Below, one piece after another: positions 46,667 to 57,953 of a stretch of DNA of 64,000 nt (positions are counted from its first letter, which is position 1; the number at the start of each line of letters is the position of its first letter). The DNA is taken from positions 39,606,559 to 39,670,558 of the forward strand of contig NC_088680.1 in the NCBI RefSeq assembly GCF_950023065.1. Direction: 5' to 3'. Made by a program: the position numbers and the translations under genes. The notes below the pieces were generated by a model that saw nothing but the letters and a program-made list of their open reading frames with translations, was not told the origin of the DNA and ran no database searches. The DNA is from Planococcus citri. Lineage: Eukaryota; Arthropoda; Insecta; Hemiptera; Pseudococcidae.

Positions 46667-49010
46667 TTTACATCTCTTCCAGATTACCACCACCGATTAG
46701 GTACGTGGAAACTATACGAGCTCGCTGCAAGTCTTGATTTTTTGGCTACAAACAGGTATTTGAACAATTTTCTGATGAGACGGCGCACAAAACTCAAAAT
46801 CGATATTTTTGTCCAAATGTTCGTTTTCCCTCCCTCCTTGAAAATTATCGTTTTCAACTGAGGGCATGCCTTTTCCTAAATCGCATTTCATATAATACAT
46901 ATATACGTGGGTACTCGTACACCTAGAAACTTATCAAGTATGTAACATCTACTCGTTTTTTAAATATTCCAGATGTGCAAGATTTTAAATTTTACTATGA
47001 ATGTTTTAGATTCATGATTCGAAATTCGAATGGATCGAGGTTTTGTGAAGTGTAAATTTTTGAAAACCAAGTAGGTATTTCTGCTTTAAACATTGTGTTC
47101 TTTTCGTTTTTGAAATTGAATTTTATGAATTTATCGAAAGGCCCGGGACGAAAATTTTTTTTGAAAATGGATGCTGGCATTGTTCCAAGATTTTGACCTT
47201 CTCCTCTCGTCTTGCTTAAAATTATTGTTTTATCACTGTTGAAAGCTATTTTTGTCATTTAAAAAATGGTATTTTATCATACTAGTAAAATGACATATTT
47301 TATGCAAACGTGGGAAGAAAACGCGCATTTGATCACTCGAGCGACCAGCGAGAGTGAAAAAAGTAGTGTTTTATTCTACTAGTAGGATAAATAAGTATAT
47401 TTGTTGAAAAAGTTCAGATTTTTGATATTTCAACCAAGTGTCGTCAAATACCTAGGTAAATAAAAATTGATTGTAAACATATTTTTTCAAATAAAAAAAT
47501 TTTATTCAATTTTTTCGAACTGTCACTTTCAATTAGGCTACATATTTTCAAGTTTCATGTGTTTTTCTTCAACTCTTTGGAATGTTTTGATTTTTGTATT
47601 TCGCTTTATACTTAGGTAAGTAGGTACCTATACTTTTAATGCCAAGGAGATGCATTTTTTGTATTTTATATTGGAGTGTTCAATTTTCCAAACAATTGTG
47701 TGAAAGTTATGAATGACTTGAATACGGCGGACAAAAGAGGAAAAATGAGAAAAAAAGTACCCACCCAACTATGTACATTTTTTCAACTATTTTTTTTCAA
47801 AATTCAATTTTTTGATTTTTTTTGAAAATTTTGAATCTTTAAGTGCTAAAAACTAAGGGTAGAAGCACCTATTATGGACCACTTTTTTTTTGGAGGATTG
47901 CCATTTGAAAACTATAGGGTGTAGAAACCTCCACAAAGGCTTAAATTAAAAATGTGCGAAAAAGGTGAAAACTACACGCGCCTTACCTACCTATCAAAAA
48001 TACATTTCAGTTTTTTGAAAATTTCAGAGATTAAATTATTACTTAATAGGCATATCACCCTTTCATTCAGACCTCTCCTTTCCACAAATACCTACTTTAA
48101 GGATACTGAATTAATTGACGCTGAATATTCCGTAACAATATGTCTGAGTTTTTATAAGAAAATTCGCATTCTAGATCCATATCTATAATAACCAAACTGA
48201 AAATTTTCTGAATGCTAAAATGCTTGTCAGATTCGATTCTTGAAGTACTTCTTGTCAATTGGTCGGACTGCAGTTTACCTCTCCAAGTCAAGATGCTCTC
48301 AAAATTCCAATTGGGTTTTCATCGCCCCTGGCTCTTGAAGTCTTATATAGCATCACATAGGTAACAAGAAGTACCTCACACATTCAATTCATCTTGAAAT
48401 TCAATAAAATTCAAATCTCATTTAATTTTGTTCATACACATAGGCAGGCATTTTGAAAAAACACGTTTTTCTGTCCTTCTCAAAAAGTTATTCCAAGAGA
48501 TTATACGGCAGAAATTGTCAAATGTTTCAAATTTGGGCATTAGGAACATTTTAGAAAAACTGAGTTTCATCCCTCCAAGTATATCAAACGATGAAATTAT
48601 AACATACAACATATACCTACTCGAAAACAGTTTATTCAAAGAAGACGAAAAAACACGTAAAGAAGAGTGAAAAACACATTTTAAAAAATAACACAAAATA
48701 ACCATTCAGTTTCAACATTGCAAACTAAGTAAACAGGAACACAGATCGAACATTGAAAACACCAGCGGAACATCTACCTAAGTATACGTATAGGTAATCC
48801 ATATTTCACAATGGCGGTTGTGATTAACATAAAACCAAATCAAATAAATATGTCTTAGTAGTCATCAGCTGGCCGTTAATCGAGAGGAAATTAGTACTTA
48901 CAGCATTTTTCATCACAGAAGCTTTTTTAATCTACGAGTTTTCTTAGTATCAGCTGGCTATTAATCGAGGAAATAAGTAGGTATGGCATTTCTTATCACA
49001 GAATCAGCTT
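46667..49010. other. Spacer between the retrovirus and gene E
   Basis: No gene recognised. About 46900-48700 is a diverged paralogue of the 3' flanks of C and D (shared landmarks ATTCCAGATG, GGATGCTGGCATTGTTCC, GTGTGAAAGTTATGAATGAC). An AATAAA on the minus strand at 48631-48636 is a likely poly(A) signal of gene E. Confidence 0.6.
48631..48636 (-). terminator. Candidate poly(A) signal of gene E
   Basis: AATAAA on the minus strand, about 375 bp beyond the E stop codon, in the GTTTATTCAAAGAAGA context shared with C and D. Confidence 0.45.
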
Positions 49011-52000
49011 TTATCGCATAAAAAGGTCGTGAATTTCATTTAATTTATCCTTTTTTGAACTCCCTTCTAACCAAAGATTACATTTCTCGTTCTGAAGGAC
49101 TTCACATCCAAATTCTCGATCAAAATCCACGCTAGTTTTGGCCACTACGTTTACTTTACCATAAGCTCGAATGTTGTCTTTTTCGTTGGTTAGTAGTGCA
49201 TCCGTAGAGCATGCCATACTTGCATAACTCAAAAAAAACATGGCACCATCGCTGTAATTTACAAACGAAGGCAAAACTTGGTCTTGATGATCTTTCAAGT
49301 CGGCCCGAACGTTCATGTACGCATGATATGCGATTTGAACACCATCACTTTCGTATACGATTGCTTTTTGCTTCTTTTTATTCAATTGATTAATTTCATC
49401 GGCCGTCTGTTAAAGTTAAAGTGAACCATAGGTAGTAAAGTAATCAAATTTATGATGTGGTGCCATTTACATATAAGGGTTCATGGGTGGGTATATCAAC
49501 GTTAAGTATTATGTATGTAAATAATTTACCAGATTGCCATGTTTCTTTAATGAGTTTACGAAACATTCAGTTGCATTATCTCCATTCTTATCCGTGTCCA
49601 TAGGAATACCCAAATAAACTGATTGTATGAGACTCATTTGCTCTGCCTGTTTGCTACCCTGTGACAGAATCAACCAAGCAATACGTTATTAAGCATTATA
49701 CCCATCTTAATTTAGACAAGTACCTACTCTAAATGAAATGACGCGCTACTTGAAACAAAGTACCTAGTTCAGCAATTAGCTACGTATACCTACCTACCTT
49801 ACTATCAACCGATTGAGATAATGCATGTCCGATTATCGATCCAAATCCTCCAAAATTCAAAAACTCTGATCTGTCCATCGATAAAAAAATATCTTGTAAA
49901 GCAGCGACTGACAAGTCTGTAAAAAAGAAATGTGATTGTACTTACTTATAGATAAATTACATAATAAGTTACCTATGCTTTTCTGTACAATATCTTCACA
50001 CAGTCAGCAGCATCTCAAACATCGGCTGACGTTAGATTAGATATAGGCATCTTTTACAAAGGTATCTAAATGAAAATATGTACCTAAGTGCTCATATTTT
50101 GACATGCAATATCAATGAAACAACTTACAAACAGAATTTAGATCTGCATCATAGTGCATATATTTCTCTCCAAACATAAACTTGTATGCCTGTATTGGTA
50201 TAGCGTGGGGTTTGAATAATCGGATGGTAGTGCCTCCGATCGCCAGTCTTTTAACATTTTTCAATGACACGCCGTAAGACACTGGATCTACATAGAACTG
50301 TAGGGTGAAAATCAAATTTATCAATAGCAGGTCTAAAATCTTCAAGAAACCGATCCAATAATGTAAATTAATAGCGGCGTGAACCATTCATGCGATAGCA
50401 AGATAACTTAATACCTATATGTACTTACGCCAATATAGAAGTTTATTATGTCATCAGCACTGTCAGTAATGGCTCTGTCCAGAGGTGTGTAATATTTTAA
50501 GGAATCTATGGTTCTGAAGTATGTATCCCTAAAATTAATCATACTTTGTGAATCTTGCTTGTACAAATGTGCCTATTTCTATGGTAAGGCCATACCTAGT
50601 CTCTGCTATAAAATAAAATGTAATCTTTTAGTCGCAGATTACTTACTTTGCCGACTCATCCAAATGTTTTGCTTCCTTTACGAGAGTTTTCAGTGAAGTT
50701 TTTGACTGGTCGATTATTTTTGCTATAAGATCCTTCTTTCTTGGATCGACATAGTTCCTAATGTATTCATAATCCATTGCTTTTTTGAATAAGCTGAAAT
50801 AAAATGAAAACGTTTCAGAAATAACGACAGTTATAAGGTATATAAAAATAGTCGAGTTGTTTAGTGTGGATCGCAAAAAAGAATGTTGAAGAATTTTGAT
50901 CAAATTCAGCGGAGACCTTCATTTTGAGTTGAAAGTCACCACGAAATTGTTTTAGCATTGTAGGTGCGTCTTGCGGAGAGATAACAATTGGTTTTCAAAG
51001 AGAGGACATTTACGAAAAAAATTGTGTTTTTTTTCACTCTACCCCTTACTCAAAAAATAATATAATTCCGGTACCTAGCTCGGGAAATATTTTGGAATGC
51101 AGTGGTGTCCATTTTGTGGCCATTATTGCCATTTCTGAGAATTTAGAAAAATCGCCAAAAACTTGACTAGTGTGGAAATTAATTTGGGAAGCTGTTTACA
51201 GGATTTATTCACATTTGTGCCTATTTTCATGTGGATGCCACACATTTTGTTCTCGATTTCTAGCTGCACAAATAAGTTTCAATGTTTCCAGGAGGAATTG
51301 AAAATCGCGCTGGAGGTTCTAAAATGGCAAGAAATAATGAACTCCGGTTCCAGAGAGTTACCTAATCTAAATATGTATAGGTAGTTAGGTACATTTAAAA
51401 AAAAACAACAAAAAAACAAAAAAAAAACGTTAATCGCCGAAATAGTCAGTTTTGAATTTTTAGAAATTCGCCAAAAATCTAAAAATCCATTAGGGATGTG
51501 GAAATTTTGGCTATTGGGAGTTCAACACCGTTCTTTTCCCAAAAGTTGCGGTCCCATTCAAATCCCATGAGATGTTCCCTCCTTAGTTGAAAAAGAAAAC
51601 AGTCTTGAATGAAAATTTGACCAGCATGTAAATTTTTTTAGATACCTGTACCTAGGTAGAATAAATAAAATCAATCAGCGAAATCTTTTCGACATTTCAC
51701 AGACTACTCTTTGAATCTGAAACAGTCAAATTTCACTGTAAAAAAGGCAACATGTCGTGACTGGGATAAACAGTGAAAAAAGTACTGCTAAAATCAGTTA
51801 TTTGAAATTTTTACAGCAGACCACAGTAGTTTTTGACTGATCGATACAGTAAATTCTTCATTTTCGACTGATTCATTCAGTAAATAATTCACATTTGAGT
51901 GATAAGCAGTAAATTATTTACTGAAAATCCAATCAAAAACTACTGCTTTTAGGAAGGCAAAATGTCATCAGATCGTACTGTTAAGCAGTGAAATTTGACT

Positions 52001-55000
52001 GTTTCAAATTTAGAGAGATTGAAATAACTATAAGGTAGATACCGGACATGGGAAGAAATATAGGCAGCACTATTGAACTTGAAAGGTGCAGATAATTTTA
52101 GTTTCTTGGAGCAGGGGCTTTACAGATACATATTTACACGAATCACCTGACTATTTTTGAAGCACAAAACTTATTCTTGAAATACTCAATGAGTTCAGGA
52201 CTTCCAGCTTGTTCTTTAAACCATTCTTCAACCCCCTTTTCTGGAGTATCCAATATATTATCTGCCAACGCGTGCCGTATCAAGTGCCTCAGAAGTAATC
52301 TGTAAACCAAACCACAATAGCAAAAAACCTAATTTGTGAATAATTAATCTCTCCATCGCATTACAAGCGTTTAAACTCACGTTTTATTATTTTCAAAGTT
52401 CATTGCCCATACGTAATGCAAGCATCCGATACATTCCACCCTGACTTTTAAATCCGAAGGAAAAATAAATGGAGCAAGCATTTTATGAATTATATCTGCC
52501 AACGTAGAACCTAGTGGAGGGCCTATTTCAGATGCTAATGCTGTAAACATAAATTCACGGAAATCCGGTTTATATCCACTGTAAGCCTGATGAATGAAAA
52601 TCCGTTAAGAAATTGAAAATGATTATCCATTGTGAGTGAGTATAGGTAGGTATTACGGACTTCTGCAATCTTTTTTTCTTCAGATATGGATCCGTTGACA
52701 TCTTCATATAGAAATGCAAATTCTCCTTTTTTCACTACGTTTCCTAATTCTTCGGTGTCTGCGCGTAATGATGTATTATCCAATGGCCACACGTAGAAAC
52801 CGCTCGGAGGTGATGGGTTTCTTATCTACACCAAATGAAACTTTAAGTATTTTGTAGATCTGAATTTAATTGATTGAAAAAGAATATGCGCTAGGTATCT
52901 ATTTTACATTGGGTACAATACTGACTAAATTCTTATGAGACCCGCTATAAAGAGGTAGGACTAGATGCTTACAAGTAAAATTGTTTGAGATTCGTTGTTT
53001 GTAGCCGCATCGATTATAAACAAAGATCTCGGAAGATATCCATGTTTAAGCGCTATATCATAAAAACTTTTTAGTAAGGAACCACTATCTGCTGACTCGT
53101 GAAGACCTCTCATTGTTAAAATCATTTTCCCCAATTGATCGGTGTCAGCGGAATCTGTCAAATATAGTTTCAAACATTACAATATGATTACCCAAGTGTT
53201 GGAACAAGGACACCTAAATGTAGATTGTTCAAGTTTACGTTTAAATCGTCGATGCAAATTTTAAGGTAGGTACTTGAGTAACTAAAAAATAATATCACTA
53301 GGGGTGAAGAAGCCTCCAAGGCTGGGGCACTTCCCTGGACCAAGAGGGTAGAAGTGCCCGCCCCAACGATTCTCCTGAAGTTCTGGAAAGGTGAGTATTG
53401 GTAGGGCGTATATATATTTAACTATAGAATTACTATATTTTGTAAGATGTGTAGTATAACTACATAATAAGATATGCATTTAGTTCTAAGTTTTATTTAG
53501 TGTTAGTTCTAATGTTTATTTGCTTAAGGTTCAGTTTATTATTATTTTTGTGTGCATCTGATTTTAAAAACCAACGTGTAAAAAATTATGATGTAATATT
53601 CCTCTAATAAACTTGCCCCACACTGCCAGCAGGTTGAGGACTGGGGAACCCAGGGGCAAAAAAGGTACAGCTTGTAGGAAACTTGATTTTCAGCAAAGAA
53701 ACTATCACCACCCTTTGTCTATGTATTTTCAATTACATGGGCGCTATTCAAAGAATTTAAGAAATTAATGACAAAGGAAACCTTTAGGTGCAACTCGTCA
53801 ACTCATTGAAATTTGACTTACTGAAAGAGCATGTCATCCAGGCCTTAGAGCCAAATTGTCAACTACTGAAGTTGAAAAATTGGAGAATGTGATCAACTGA
53901 TTTTATATTTGGCCGAACTATTTCGACATCCTAGTCATGCATGCACATTGGCACACTTTCACAGCATCAAAACAATTAACGTCGAGTGGATTGAATTACC
54001 CAGCTGTATTGTGAGCGATATGATATTGCTGGAGAAAAGTTGACTTTTGCTGAAGGCTCCAGATCTACTGGAAAACGGTGGCAATCAGTTTGAGGATTCT
54101 TCTTCAGAAGGTAAACGAAATTTCAAGCAATTTCTTGCAAAATTGACGATTTTGATTTTTTTTTCAAGTCTGAGATTTAGGTACACTCGAATGCAAAAAG
54201 AGAAGAAAAGGTACTTCTTTTTTTTTTGTATAAAGTTACATTTCCTGCAGGATGCCAAGTTAGTAGGTAGGTAATTAAATTTCTCAACCATTTTGAAAGG
54301 TAAAAAGTAACATTTTATCTTCTTCTCATAAATGACAGAGATATGTAGGTAGTAGGTACTTATAGCTGGGTGTACTTGTGAGTGCTTAATTCATGGCGGT
54401 CCGAGCTACAGTTCGTTTCATATCCTAGGGTAAGTTTACATGTCACCCACAGTAAGATATGTACCTACTAATATAATCAGTTTCCTCGAAGTATAAAGGA
54501 ATGCCTACGACGAAAATATGCGAATAAGCATGAAACAATTATCATTGGGTACTTGGCCCAATCTCTTACTATTTCCATTGCATTTCCTATACATTTGTTT
54601 CGCCAACTTCACTGGTTCAATGTCCTCTGCTGTTTCGGGTTTTCTGAGAATATCATGGTATTTTTCTTCAATGATTGCTTTCGTCAATACTGTATCAGCT
54701 TCTAATTTATCGCTTTCAGTTGATTCCATTTTGCCACATGCGAAATAGTAAAAATCATTGCAGGGCATCAACGCTCTTCTGACTTTTCGATTCAATACTG
54801 AATCTGAAGATAAATACGGAAAATTGACCAATTAAATCATTATAGAAGCAATTAAGTAAGTATGGTAGGTAAGTACTAGGTACAAGGTGCTTTACTTACC
54901 AGCATATTTGCAGGCTTCAGTTTCACATACATTTTCTGGTCCTGGTTTTGGCGACGACGGCGTAGGAAACAGTGTTGTAGAGTTTGGTGGCGGTGTTGGA

Positions 55001-55819
55001 GGCGGAGGACTTATTGTAGGTCCTGGTGGTGGCGTAGGACCTGGCCGTGTCGGAGGATTCGTTGTAGGACCTGGAGGTGGAGGACTTATTGTAGGCCCTG
55101 GCCGTGTCGGAGGACTTGTTGTAGGCCCTGGCCGTGTCGGAGGACTTATTGTAGGCCCTGGCCGTGTCGGAGGACTTATTGTAGGCCCTGGCCGTGTTGG
55201 AGTACTCATTGTTGGCCGTGTCGGTTTAGTTGTGGGACGGTCTGTGATTGTATTATGAGAATCTTTACTCTCTACAAACATACGAAAATGTAAACACATA
55301 TTTTAAAATCCAGTTTTTCATTCAAACAATTGAGCCTGTCAGAATATTGAACTGTTAATAAACTCGGCGTTGCGATAGCAAAAATATTCATTGGGTGATC
55401 GGGCAACTATATGTAGAATTTAACAAAAATTGCAGTTTGCACGATGGATCATTGATTTTTCAAAATTTACACAGCGACCGATAGTATCAACCGGAGCTCT
55501 GGGTGATTTTTTTTGGTCAAAGATACGAGATTTGTTTCAAATTTTACAAATTGGCGTTTGGGTCGTAAAAATAAAATAAATCACCCATAGCATTAAATAA
55601 TCGACGTGAAACTTGGAAAAAAGTATACCGCACCTACATATTTGCCTACAGATGCAAGTTGAGTTTAACTGTTCGATAATCAGAGTTCTAAATAAACAAT
55701 AATAGAAAAATTACTATCACGTAAATCTTACCACGCCATATTATTAATCCACTGTATGAAATCGTAGTAAGAAACATCGTAACGACGGCTAAATTCAACA
55801 ATAAAGCAGGAATCAACAT
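49011..55819 (-). CDS. M13 (neprilysin-like) pseudo-peptidase gene E, complete
   Basis: Exons: 55732-55819, 54900-55271, 54570-54803, 52973-53154, 52661-52825, 52381-52586, 52147-52299, 50647-50793, 50429-50528, 50129-50297, 49798-49916, 49530-49658, 49011-49406. They join to 819 residues. Hydrophobic N-terminus; a stalk on a 30-bp repeat ending with a Cys pair (CETEAC); M13 N-domain with PCNDFYYFACG; FYVWPLD; zinc-site exon NFGGFGSIIGHALSQS. It is the only copy that keeps the first His of HExxH, but Glu is Ala and the second His is Gln, so it should still be inactive. Exon 13 has AIVYESDGVQIAYHAY for ENIADNGGL..AY.AY. The exon 5 donor is weak (GTCCGT). Its divergence from C and D suggests an older copy. 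The exon 7-8 intron carries a palindromic MITE. Confidence 0.9.
51705..52017. mobile_element. Palindromic MITE, copy 2
   Basis: It shares termini (ACTCT...GAAACAGTCAAATTTCACTG and the inverse ...TTTCAAATTTAGAGAG) and the internal GGCAAAATGTC(G/A)T words with the element at 4813-5056, but the core is longer and more diverged. It lies in the exon 7-8 intron of gene E. Confidence 0.7.
53155..54569. other. Long exon 3-4 intron of gene E with unexplained sequence
   Basis: At about 1.4 kb it is far longer than the 231-bp equivalent of gene B. It contains a GC-richer segment at 53295-53400 (GGGGCACTTCCCTGG) and another at 53615-53665 (GCCCCACACTGCCAGCAGG), perhaps the ends or fragments of an unrecognised element. 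Confidence 0.4.
55029..55212 (-). repeat. 30-bp coding minisatellite in the stalk of gene E
   Basis: Several 30-bp units encoding PTISPPTRPG decapeptides, with a few longer variants containing PPPGPT. It is shorter in period than the C/D unit and seems derived from the same sequence. Confidence 0.9.
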
Positions 55820-57891
55820 GATGCGATTTTACTTATAAATTTCACTTAAAAACACATCAGATCCGCTTATTTTCTAACACCTTTTTAGCTTATTATTAAG
55901 TGTACCATATGATCTCGACAGAAAATGTGCGGAAAACAGAACTATTCTTTTGTATACTTGCAGGCAAAATAAACCATTAAAATTGTTTTTTTAATTATAT
56001 ACCCAATGCAATTCTGTGCAGTTTATAATGAACCTATATATTTTTTAATTTATTTCCTTATAGACTCATCTGAACAGGTATAGAATGCAGCCAAATTTAA
56101 ACGTATAGGTAGGTAATTACGATGTACGATTAGGTGAGTGTAGTAAACCTCGGGTGTTCCTTCATTTTTCATTTCGCGTATAGCTTGTGAAATTTCCTCG
56201 AAGCATTTCTTCTGCTCCAGTCAATGGCATTGAATAAGGGTGATGACACTGATCAGTGTTCATCATGAGTTCATATTATAGATGGTGAAGTGGGGTGATT
56301 GCAATATCGCGATTTCGCTATAGTACCCCAGCTTTGTAATTATTACCTCTTTTCACCCTCTGCCTTGAGAGTGCATTCATTTTTTAATTTTAAAAATGAT
56401 TCTACAGTCTACACAGATGCAGGCTGGAAGAGTATACCTAGTTAAGTAAGTACGTATGTACCTACCTATATCTATCTGTTAATATGTACCCTCCTAATTG
56501 TTTTTTCAACTTTTCAAAATGATTTATTTCAAATTTTTGATAGATGTGGAAATTCAAATGCTTCAGAAAGTAAATTGAAATTGGATAATCAGGTATTACA
56601 TACCTGATGTGCCAAAAAATATCAGTTATCTACGTTTAAAAATTACCTATTAAAATCAATCTCGATCATAATGCTTTGAAAACATGATTTAGGCCGCGAA
56701 ATATGAATTTTGGCCCAACAAAGAAGTTATTCGATCGGCAGAAAAATTTTGCTTTCGCAAAAAATCCCCACACGAGCCAAGTTGATCAATTGAAGACACT
56801 TTTTTGCAGGGTTGAGTAGTCGGGTATGCACCAGGAAATTTTTTACAAATTACATTATTCGCACTGAATTTCACTAACTTACCGTTAAAAAGCTGAAATT
56901 TCATTTTTTTAAAATTTCAACTGTAAAGGTGCTCCTATAGGAGCGATATGAGTCCTCAAAAAGGACCTAAGGATGATAGGTATTTCAGATTCTGAGTCGA
57001 TAGGAGCCATTACCGTCAAAATCTAAGACAACTTTTAGGATTCTACTGACCAGTAGAAAATGCGCGAATCGCCTATTTTTGGGCGAATTCGTGCTTCGAA
57101 GATATTACGTTCTAAAATGATTAACGCATCAATAATGGGAAATATATTATTTCAGAAACCGGTGGAATATTTTGGAAATCAGTTGAAATTTTGGTAACAT
57201 AAAAAAAATGGAAAATTCAAAATCTTGCATCAGTTGTAGGGCATTACAAAAAATGTTTTGAATAGGTCTGCTGCTGCTTCTGCAATCAAAAAGTTGAAGA
57301 AAACCAATCAGTAGACAATGTTTAAAATCAGACGGAACTAATCGGAAGAGCATGCAAGAATGCACCATCTGCCAAAATTTCTTGTAGGTACTAAAGGGAT
57401 TTTTTTTTTAATTTTTGGCGATTTTTTTACAATCCAAATTATGCACCAAGAATAAATGAAAATTTTCATTTTTTTACATTTTCGTTACAAATTTGATTTT
57501 TAAGAATTCACCAAAAATCTAAAAATGCATTCCAGCACCTGAAATTTTGGCTGGTGATGTATTTTTGCATGCTTTTCAGATTCAGTTCAAAAATTTTTGT
57601 TGTTGGTTGAAACACCTCTCTCGTCAGTTTGAGCTGTATAGGTGGTCAAATTTTGTGAAGTTGTATCCTTAATTCAACCTTGCTTAACTTAATTTCATTA
57701 GTTCATTAATAAATTCAAGTTTTTGCAGATATACAAGTATCAACAATAGGTAATAAAAATGTACAAAATGGAAGACATTTTTTACTAAAACTACCAACTA
57801 CACAAAACATGAAAAACAAAATTATAGTTCATTAAATGCAAATTTCTTAACATAATTTGATGATCAATTTATAATATCCTGTACACTGATT

Positions 57892-57936
<45 letters not shown>

Positions 57937-57953
57937 AATATCTGTGTGTTAAG
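55820..57953. other. Spacer between gene E and the carboxypeptidase gene
   Basis: The first part (to about 56600) is E upstream DNA, paralogous to that of C and D; its CCAAT-like motif near 55966-55985 is altered. The rest is AT-rich with no gene recognised. A segment near 57490-57560 resembles 51450-51540, a dispersed repeat. A run of 41 A residues (57893-57933) lies just 3' of the carboxypeptidase stop codon. Confidence 0.55.
57893..57933. repeat. Homopolymer run, 41 A
   Basis: An uninterrupted A run on the plus strand (T on the strand of the adjacent gene), 20 bp beyond its stop codon. Its length may be unreliable in an assembly. Confidence 0.9.
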
